Shown: in pieces, positions 56,701 through 64,000 of the stretch
How the letters are laid out: each line of letters starts with the position of its first letter
How positions within the stretch are numbered: position 1 is the stretch's first letter
From: Galaxea fascicularis
Lineage: Eukaryota; Cnidaria; Anthozoa; Scleractinia; Euphylliidae
Assembly (NCBI GenBank): GCA_948470475.1
Contig: OX419346.1
Span: 860,151 to 924,150, forward strand
DNA length: 64,000 nucleotides
Direction of reading: 5' to 3'
Notes under the pieces: model-generated
Database searches by the model: none
Told to the model about the DNA's origin: nothing
What the model saw: only the letters and a program-made list of their open reading frames with translations
Made by a program: the position numbers and the translations under genes

Positions 56701-56704
56701 ATGA
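43238..56704 (+). CDS. COPG: COPG, coatomer subunit gamma, complete
   Basis: Gamma subunit of the COPI coat, which drives Golgi-to-ER and intra-Golgi vesicle transport. Exons (27): 43238-43277, 43353-43405, 43513-43593, 44739-44810, 44930-45009, 45742-45766, 45905-45955, 46179-46271, 47164-47250, 47749-47865, 47988-48028, 48149-48203, 48310-48388, 48559-48737, 49018-49118, 49410-49482, 49693-49771, 50171-50335, 50865-50940, 52057-52160, 52598-52741, 53743-53814, 53973-54115, 54798-54969, 55201-55298, 56008-56146, 56475-56704. Phases join throughout; 882 aa (human about 871-874). Adaptin-type alpha-solenoid to about residue 590 ([36 protein letters not shown]), an Ala/Pro-rich linker, then the appendage domain ([29 protein letters not shown]) ending in VLSAVG. 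AATAAA lies at 56866. The start gives [13 protein letters not shown], matching the usual MLKKFDKKDEE. Confidence 0.97.
43730..44110 (-). repeat. Interspersed repeat in COPG intron 3
   Basis: The minus strand reads through GAGATGTGCGTAAGGGAAGA and TGTGGGTTCCTTTACGTACC into an A/T-rich end. The style (a body followed by a 'GGGTTCCTTTACG' block) resembles SINE bodies in this window, but no tRNA head was found. Treated as an unclassified repeat. Confidence 0.35.
47575..47705. repeat. (AAT/ATT)n microsatellite in COPG intron 9
   Basis: AAT units followed by ATT units and a second ATT run; the two halves are complementary and could form a hairpin. Confidence 0.9.
51345..51972. repeat. 177-bp tandem repeat array, about 3.5 units, in COPG intron 19
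   Basis: The phrase TGCTTCTAAAACCTCCCAAA (or a near copy) starts at 51347, 51524, 51701 and 51878, a constant spacing of 177 bp. Each unit also contains AACCCATGGTTTTGGGTCAA. Units differ by only a few bases. The last unit is cut short at about 51972, about 85 bp before exon 52057. Confidence 0.92.
53125..53334 (+). repeat. tRNA-derived SINE, family A, short form
   Basis: GGGGAGCAGGGTTGGCGCAG (A-box), CGGGTTCGATTCTCGGGC (B-box), GTTGGTTCTCTACTCTGCTC, then a short tail ending in TTTGATTT-type repeats. It lies in a COPG intron in sense orientation and is about 95% like the copy at 57204 over the head and body. Confidence 0.9.
54318..54420. repeat. Short GC-rich interspersed repeat in COPG intron
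   Basis: The stretch CTTGAGCGACGAAGTCGCGA with GAGCGCGAGCGACGTAAGTC and AAGAATTATTGGAAAGGACT stands out by composition from the AT-rich intron. It looks like a truncated repeat copy. Confidence 0.35.
54560..54740. mobile_element. MITE-like element, copy 2 (see 24821)
   Basis: Begins TTAACCCTTGGACCCCTAAG, contains CATAAAGGTTGTGAGAAAAA and ends near ATACTTGCTGATATTAGGGT. It shares internal blocks and ends with the copy at 24821-24985. It lies just upstream of the COPG exon at 54798. Confidence 0.65.
55760..55838 (-). repeat. tRNA-like sequence, probably a SINE head
   Basis: On the minus strand: GGGGGCAGTGTGGTCGACCG (A-box like), CGCTGGACCTGTAACACGGA (anticodon-arm region), and CCCTGGGTTCAAGTCCCACT (B-box). 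The acceptor ends do not pair well and there is no T run directly after, so a SINE head or tRNA pseudogene is more likely than a tRNA gene. Lies in a COPG intron, antisense to it. Confidence 0.6.
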
Positions 56705-59700
56705 AATATTTTGCAGAATCAAAGGGACCCTGTGTAGCCGAATTAGCAAGAATTTTTTTTTTTCATTAGGTCAATCTTTTTTGCACACCGATAACCGGAA
56801 ATTTCCCGGAAACGTTTCGATAATTTCTGCCTACACCAGCTTACTGATCTGTAATGGCTTGATTGAATAAAAAAATTCATAACTCTTTTGGGCTACTGTC
56901 TTCTGCCACCAAACATAACTGTCACAGAGTAATAAAATGAATTCAAATTTAATGATTTAATGGTTGTGTTGCAATGTAACCGAAGTAGTAGCAGTTCTAA
57001 TAAATTACTTGCTTCAAGAAAAAGAGAGTTGTGTAATATCAATAGGTCTCCCTAAAGGCCCCAGCGAAACTTTGTAAGAGTGTTATATAACATTTAACAT
57101 TTGTTATGGCAGTGATAGCTGCACGGCTCAGCGATCTTTAACATAGTCAAATGTTTGGTTAAATGAGTCATCGACATTAAAGCATTCATCCGACAAAAAA
57201 TTAGGGGAGCAGGGTTGGCGCAGTGGTGAGAGCGCTCGCCTTCCACCAATGTGTCCCGGGTTCGATTCCCGGACTCAACGTCATAAGTGGGCTGAGTTTG
57301 TTGGTTCTCTACTCTGCTCCGAGAGGTTTTTCTCCGGGTACTCCGGTTTTCCCCTCTCTTCAAAAACCAACATTTGATTTAATTTAGAGTTTATTTGATT
57401 AACAGTCTCCTCAATTAGTAGAGCACTCCTGTTCAGCTAGAATGATTTGAGACTTAAATAAAGGTGTTATTATTATTATTATTATATTATTATTGTCACA
57501 CCTGAGAGGTGGGTTGCTGAACTTTATGAGTGGTGATTTGAGTAGGGAAAAGTTGGAAGGCTTTGTTCAAACGTGACTGACACATTAAAATAAGTTATCT
57601 TTTTTCACGATGTGTATGTTTGGTGAAATGGTGATATTCCGTAAAGAGAAATTGGATGCTTATAACTTCCGGGTCTTAATATTTTGCTTGGGATCTGCGT
57701 CTTAACTCGGTGTTTTCTTGTCGAAAACGTCAGATGTATGTTGAGCGCATCTTTGGATCAAAGTTAACAAATTGCGCGGTGCCCCTCCTGCACGGCCATT
57801 TTAGATGCATTTCCCGCCCTCGGATGACTTGATTTCAGATTTGTTGTCATAGGAACATGCCCTCAGACTCCCATAACTATGTCTAAAAGCCAGCATAATG
57901 GACTTGGCGACCTTGTCCTTCCTCTCTTCTGTGGCGCTGTGCGGTCGCTAGTAACGACTGAATCAGTTTGTTGAAAACTATAACAACGATCAATGAGTCC
58001 TAAGACTTCAAAAGAAGTTAATTTTCAATTTAACTTCAATTTATTTCTTGTGCTTTTCCTCTTACAATAAAAAGATCACACCGGCCCGCATAGCAATTGC
58101 TAGTCGCAGTTAATATTTACACAATGCTTGTACAGAGTAAGTCAAAGTGTGAAGAAAAGAAAAAGCATTTGAATGAATATTTAAATAAGTAAGTAAACGA
58201 AGATACGTAATATATGATTTTAAAACTCATTAAGCAATTACTTAGCATATGCCATATAAAGTATTTTAGCGAAACCAGGTGTCAGGGCACTCGTCACTTT
58301 GGGAAACGTCATGTAACTTAGCAACATGTCATGTCCTTCCCGCGTGATTGCGACATTGATATATTTGTCATTACCGATGATCGTGTTTTGGCTTCACAGC
58401 ATCGATTTGACTGAAGAAGTAATCTCAGACTGTAATTATATGATTGATTATCGTGACACGGGCCACTCAAAGAACTTTTGTTAAATCAGTTCTTCCAATT
58501 GAGTACTCCGTTCTTTTTCGAATCCTGGGGGAATCCCCCATACATAAATTGCCGGCGAACGTGTGAGGCGTCTACGCCAGCTGAGTCGCGGGAACGGTAG
58601 ATAAAACAGAGCGGCAACGAAATACGGTAATGTCGTTCCTGTTTTTGTTCTTATTTCTTGTAATCATTTTTGAAGAATGTCGCTTGAATTGGTTGGTTTT
58701 CTGTTCGAAAATTATTTCCTCATTCTTTGAGTATTTCAAAGAAAAAGAAACATTTACAAAACGTTTCAGTTGTACCGCAGAGTTACCATCGCCGGAATGT
58801 GATCGTGGTGATGGGAAAAGTGATTCATGACGACTGTAAATGTGCTGGCAAACTGCAAAAATTAAGCCCGCAGAAAAGGATCACTCTGAAATTTGTTAAT
58901 CTTTTTCCTACTTTGCCCAGACTGGTGTGGGGAAGTTGATTACCGAGAAACACCTTTCAAATTTTTCCACATCTCGATAGCAAGAAGAGTAGCAAATTTC
59001 AATGTCGTGGTTGAGCTGTGAGGTCGCAAGAATTAAGACTGGCATCCCGATCTGTATCAAAGTAAAAAGCCTAAAGAAGTGCAAAACATGTTGGCCAATA
59101 TTAGTCATGCCGGCGTTATTCGGTAGCATTTCAGTTGCGGAAATGTATGTTTCAAGAGGGCATGGCATGTCTGAAATTTAACAGCGTTTCATCTGCTGGT
59201 CATGGGCAAAATCATGTTGTAATTTGAGTCAAAATTGCAGTTTTCGTATGACTGGCCTCGCGTGAATGTGCCGGATATACAACTTCAGGCGTGAGCAAGT
59301 TTTCCACATGGCGAGAACTTTTAACTTTGTACTTGGTTCAGGCTTATTGAATTTTAGTCATTTTACCGACGGCTGACTGCTTTGTAATGATATAAGCAGC
59401 TATCGATGTCAGTTTGAACCGCTGGTGTTATTTCGATTTATTTTTAATGCAGACCGGACAGTTGAGGAGCCTGTCTCGGCGTGTTGTGTAACAAAAACAT
59501 AGTACATGTACGTATTTGCCAGCAAATGCCTAATTTGCAATGGTAACCAGCCATCACTTTGCATAGCTGTATCAAAGCTTTTACTCTTATGTTTTGAAAT
59601 TTTTAGTATATTTTATCTTGCAATAAAAGGTATTTTTCGATATTTTTATGTCCAGAAACGCTCCGCATGTTTTTTTCGCTGCCAAAATTAAAAGTTACAT

Positions 59701-60723
59701 AATGTGCGGGGGCGTCATTGCATTGCGGGAAGTTATCAGGGGCGAAGCTTGTCCACGAGAGTAACTGGCGCCATCTTCTTCGAGGCAGATTCATTTCCCC
59801 AAACTTGAGTCTCGTTTTCGGCTTTCTCGTTGATCCGCAGAAATCGACGAAAAGCAGAAGTTTTAGAAATAGACTTCACTTAGCCATCTTGTGTATCTCT
59901 CGCTTTGAGCTACCATGAAACGTAGCGTATTTATGCCCTGAATACGTTCCTTTGTTTGCACTTCGCTGGCCGCGCCGTGAAAGAGTTCATTTCGAAGGCG
60001 ACTCCTTTCAACGACGACAAGGAACTCAGCTGAAGGAGTAGAACATCCACTATCCACGAAGAGTCTAGAGCAAGATCAAGCGATCCTTCTTTCATTTCGA
60101 ACGAAGGGCTCCGTGGTGATTTTAAGCGGTTTTGCGTCGACTGAATTTGGAGAAATTCAAGTTTCGTTTATCTGGTACGCCATTATCGGTTGGCCATTGT
60201 TCACAAAACCGGATTTTGTTAGTGTCGTACCCGCGTTGGTATGAGAACAATCAGGTTCACACAAAAATAATTTGAAGGATCTTTCTCTTGAGTTAGTGTT
60301 TGGAAACGTTAACGAGGATATTCTGATCGGGAGAGGATTATTTCATTTTGGCTTTCAGTGACATCGGCCCAAAGCGAAAGTAATCGCCGAACGCTTGCGT
60401 GTTCGATGTCGCCATTTTAACGACTCTTGGTGTGGTCAAAATTGCTTCGTACTTCGCTGGATTTCAAGTCGTTGGCTTCGCTTGGCTTCAAAACAAACGC
60501 CTCTTATTCGTGACTGAAAACAAGTTCTGTTCGAGGCAGACAATCGCATTCGTGCCGGCAACATTGGAGGACTTCAGTCTTCGATACTGACGGCAAGCGC
60601 GGCTTTCTTTGCGTGAAAGGCGTACAGCAAAACAGTCAATTGCGGGAGAATATTTCATATTACCAAAGACGGCGTTGCTGTTTATTTTTACGTGGAGTAT
60701 GTATTGATATCGGAAAGACAATC
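56705..60723. other. Intergenic, COPG to BRPF, with BRPF 5' UTR
   Basis: 4 kb with no recognised gene. The COPG polyadenylation signal is at 56866. One SINE (57204) and an ATT run (57468-57494) are present. The last few hundred bases are presumably the BRPF promoter and 5' UTR; the frame used by BRPF is open upstream to 60613, but family comparison places the start at 60724. Confidence 0.55.
57204..57400 (+). repeat. tRNA-derived SINE, family A, short form
   Basis: GGGGAGCAGGGTTGGCGCAG, CCCGGGTTCGATTCCCGGAC, GTTGGTTCTCTACTCTGCTC, TTTTTCTCCGGGTACTCCGG, then a short tail ACATTTGATTTAATTTAG. The B-box is the best preserved of the five copies, so this is probably a young copy. Confidence 0.9.
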
Positions 60724-63700
60724 ATGTTGGTCAACGTGAGAGAACTTATCGATAACCTACGGGCAACCAAACCGCCATATGAATGTCCTTTGTGTCAGAA
60801 GATTTACAAGAGTTATAGTGGAATTGAATATCATCTGCGTGTTTTCAAACACGATGGCACTGAAGTTATAGGACCCGCACCGACATCCTCGAAAAAAGGA
60901 AAAGGTCGTGGAAGGAAAAGCGTTAAAAATAAAAAACCTCCACCGTCTCCTCCAAATGTGAGTGTACCGCGAGAGACGCTAACATACGCTCAAGCGCAAG
61001 AAATTGTCGAGGTGGAAATCGATGGTTTTCCTCAAAGAATCCACATAAATGATGAACTAGACCTTTTGGACAGTGACGAAATTTCGAATTCCACACCGGC
61101 ACAAACAGAAAAACCTGAAGAGACGTTCGCGATTGAAACCATGTTGATCAAACCGCTCACGGACACGAAACCGAACAACAAGAAAGAACAATCTGCGGAG
61201 AACAACAAGAAGGCGAGCTTGCCGCTAGCGGAATATGGCGAAAATCTTGAACCGGGTTTCAGGCAGTCCGATGCACCACCAAGGCCTACCGCTTATTTTC
61301 GATTCATTGAGCAGACCACTGAAGAATTGGACGAGATGGTTGAATATGACATGGACGAGGAGGATTATGTGTGGCTGGACACGATCAACGAGAAGCGAAA
61401 AAGTGAAGGAATTGCGCCGGTTTCTCAAGAAGTGTTTGAAACCCTTATGGACAGACTCGAAAAAGAGTCATACTTTGAAAGCCAGACTAACTGTGATCCA
61501 AACCAGTACATTGATGAAGACGCTGTGTGTTGTATTTGTAATGACGGCGAGTGTCAAAATAGTAACGCAATCCTGTTTTGTGACATGTGCAACCTGGCCG
61601 TTCACCAGGAGTGTTATGGTGTACCCTATATTCCAGAGGGACAGTGGCTTTGTAGGCGCTGTCTGCAGTCACCTTCAAGGGCAGTAGATTGTGTTCTGTG
61701 CCCAAATAAGACTGGTGCTTTTAAACAGACTGACACTGGTAAATGGGGGCATGTTGTGTGTGCGCTGTGGATTCCTGAAGTCTGCTTTGCAAACACAGTA
61801 TTTCTGGAACCTATTGACTCTATTGAGAATATTCCTCAAGCAAGATGGAAACTGACATGTTACATTTGTAAGCGACGGCATGGTGCATGTATCCAGTGTT
61901 TCAAAACTAACTGCTATACAGCATTTCATGTTACTTGCGCACAACAAGCTGGGTTGTACATGAAAATAGAACCTATAAAAGGAGAAAATGGTCAACTTAC
62001 GGTTCGCAAGACTGCTTTTTGTGATGCTCATACCCCTTGTAACTCCGAAGCAGGGAAGGATGAAGAACAAAGTGAGGATGAAGTGAAGGAAAAGGGTAGT
62101 GTTTCCAAAAGCAAGACACCCAGCAAAACACCTACGAAAGCCAGCAGCAAATCTGCAAAGTCAACCAAGTCTAAGAGAAGCATCAAGAAGTTTAGGAAAC
62201 TTTTGGCCGAGAAGAAAACAACTGCAGTGCCGATTGTCAACATTCCATTTATTCCTGCTCATCGGTAAGACTTTGAGTGTATATCTAAATATGTGAATTA
62301 TTTCAGGGTTGTGCTCTTACAGAGCCCACTGGCCCCTGGTGACTTAATTTTGCCTTTGGTTGACCAGGAAACATTAGTTTTTGCACCATACTCATTTACA
62401 GATTGCCCTGGATGCCAAGGGTTTAGAGGTTATGGGCTCCCGACTACTTTTCATGGATCACAGCCTTGTATTTGTTGTGAACACCACACATGATCTATTT
62501 TTGTTACTTTCAAAGTAGCTTATGTTTTAAGAATTCTTCATGAGTAAAACTGTCACCTGACAATTAGTTAAAACTAGTACTTGCTTTTAGTCATACCAGT
62601 CAGTCTTGCTGTGGAATGTCCCATTTTAAAGCATTTGGCTCTACTGTTTCTTCAAACCAGTATATTCTGAAACAGATTTGTAACCTTTGAAAGGCCATCA
62701 AAGGAGCATCATCAGATCTTTAAATTTTTACAGTTTATTAGAGAATTAACCAAACCAGGTAGCCACTCTAGGTGAGTGGGAAGCACCTCTGTTTACTCCT
62801 CTGTTTATATTTTGTTGAACTGTACCTTGATAATGTTATTTCCACTTTTCACTTTAAGTGCATGACATTGGTGGTGTTAAATCTAATTTAATGTACATTA
62901 TTGAATTAATTTTTAATTTAGCAGCTTAAATTTTCTTAATCAAGATTTAATAATTTCTTCACTAAACTGCAAATAGATTTTGGGATCACTGAGTTTCCCA
63001 TAACCAGACATGTTAATTAGTTTTCAAGTAGTTTGAACCCCAAGTTAATTTACAGTGTATTTCAGAAGGTCAACCCCCTATTGGCAGTTTTCATGTTGAC
63101 AGCCTACAATTTGCTTAATTAAGTGATTTATCATGTACAGAGTGGTAACTGAGTTTCTAAAATCTTCGTTATTACATGTATCTTTCTTTATAAATGTTGG
63201 TAGTTTTTGCAGGTACAGTGTATATGTTTCCATTAGTTATACATTTACTTTGGTATTGCAGACTATTCATTGGATTTTCCAGTGATAGGTGACTGTCACA
63301 AAACTGAGAAACAGCTTAATTAACTTTTTATGCAGGTATTAGAAAGAAAGTAAAATAAATATCAGAATTTTATCCAGTTTTACTCAGATTTACAATAAAA
63401 ATACCCCTCTACAACCACAAAATGTAACTTGACAGTACAGTGAGTCCTTGCCAAGGTCACTAAGAGATTTTCAGCTTACAGTTATTCATAATTTTGAGAG
63501 ACTGTTTTGTTTATGAACTATCCATTGAGTTTGTTACTGTGGTTGCATTTCTAATTTTTGTGTGTGTGTGTTGAACAGGCTTAGTAAGATTGTGGGTCGT
63601 GTAGCAGTGGCTCGCAAGGCACAGTTCATTCAAAGCCTTCAAAGTTACTGGATGTTGAAACGGCAGTCAAGGAATGGAGTTCCACTGCTGAGAAGACTCC

Positions 63701-63738
63701 AAGCTAGTCACCAGAGCCAGAAAGCTGGTGCCGATGAG
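60724..63738 (+). CDS. BRPF: BRPF1/3 (peregrin-type) chromatin reader, N-terminal part (3' end outside window)
   Basis: Scaffold of MOZ/MORF and HBO1 histone acetyltransferase complexes in the nucleus. Exon 1 is 60724-62264 and exon 2 is 63579-63738; the phase 2 junction restores an Arg codon, and 567 aa are encoded before the next donor (GAG|GTAGTA). Domains: [12 protein letters not shown] and a C2H2 finger (about 19-43), a basic linker ([10 protein letters not shown]), the EPL1-like region with [14 protein letters not shown], a first PHD finger (about 264-313; [20 protein letters not shown]), then the zinc knuckle and extended PHD (about 323-437; [31 protein letters not shown]), then an acidic/basic tract. 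Exon 2 gives [17 protein letters not shown] and [19 protein letters not shown]. The bromodomain and PWWP domain should follow beyond 64000. The start [16 protein letters not shown] fits the family better than the upstream in-frame ATG at 60613. Confidence 0.95.
62265..63578 (+). other. BRPF intron 1
   Basis: AT-rich, with no exon or classified transposon seen. A (GT)n stretch at 63560-63570 precedes the TTGAACAG acceptor of exon 2. Confidence 0.6.
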
Positions 63739-64000
63739 GTAGTATTCTAATTTAAAATTCTCATTGCCTGGTACCATACAATTTTAAATCTTTTTCATTC
63801 AATGACTGTGTTTGTTTTGGAAGTGACCATTTAATTCATTGTAACAAAAGACCGTGGAATTAAAGCTTCTGTTGTTGAAATGTTCAATTTTGTGATAATC
63901 AATAATTATTCTATTTTTGTTTGAATCTGTCCTCAGTTCAAAGAGCAGATAACTATATCCAGCAGTTAAGCCAGTTTTTGTTTCCAAGGAATAAAAACTT

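Noticed and set aside
60613..60723. Upstream BRPF start codon at 60613
   Set aside because: The extra 37 residues have no family counterpart, while the ATG at 60724 directly precedes the conserved [12 protein letters not shown].

Overview
This is animal nuclear DNA. Every protein-coding gene I could resolve is split into many short exons with GT/AG introns, the sequence is AT-rich, and introns and intergenic DNA are crowded with miniature inverted-repeat elements, tRNA-derived SINEs and LINE tails. The repeat types match those I associate with stony corals and related anthozoans, so a cnidarian, probably a coral, is the best guess. That assignment is an inference.

Layout. 1-3141 (+): the C-terminal part of ALG12, the ER alpha-1,6-mannosyltransferase of N-glycan precursor synthesis, entering from outside the window. 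4181-5140 (-): a small, very hydrophobic protein that may be related to promethin/LDAF1, with a MITE beside its upstream exon. 5.4-7.3 kb: no certain gene. 7318-16425 (-): a complete copine of 531 aa in 15 coding exons, with a tandem pair of equal-length alternative C2B exons. 19012-26354 (-): a complete TPRA1 (GPR175-like) seven-pass membrane protein of 328 aa in 10 exons. 28.6-40.6 kb: a cluster of three Ly6/uPAR three-finger genes. Two are direct tandem duplicates on + and the third is on -. 41.0-43.1 kb: repeat-rich, with two copies of one MITE in opposite orientation. 43238-56704 (+): complete COPG (coatomer gamma), 882 aa in 27 exons. 60724-window end (+): the N-terminal half of a BRPF1/3-type (peregrin) chromatin reader, leaving the window after exon 2.

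The genes do not form a shared pathway. ALG12 (ER glycosylation), COPG (Golgi-to-ER retrieval), copine (Ca2+-dependent membrane binding), TPRA1 (membrane receptor-like), Ly6 proteins (cell surface) and BRPF (histone acetylation scaffold) are ordinary neighbours in a eukaryotic genome. No prokaryote-type system, CRISPR array or operon is present.

The most interesting signals are the pair of mutually exclusive exons in copine, the Ly6/uPAR expansion with a coding minisatellite and relic exon, a 5S-rRNA-like element and a tRNA-cored foldback element inside Ly6 introns, a 177-bp tandem array in a COPG intron, and a near-perfect 88-bp palindrome with 9-bp flanking direct repeats. All exon boundaries were placed by hand from splice consensus, phase continuity and remembered family sequences. 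No alignments or searches were run.
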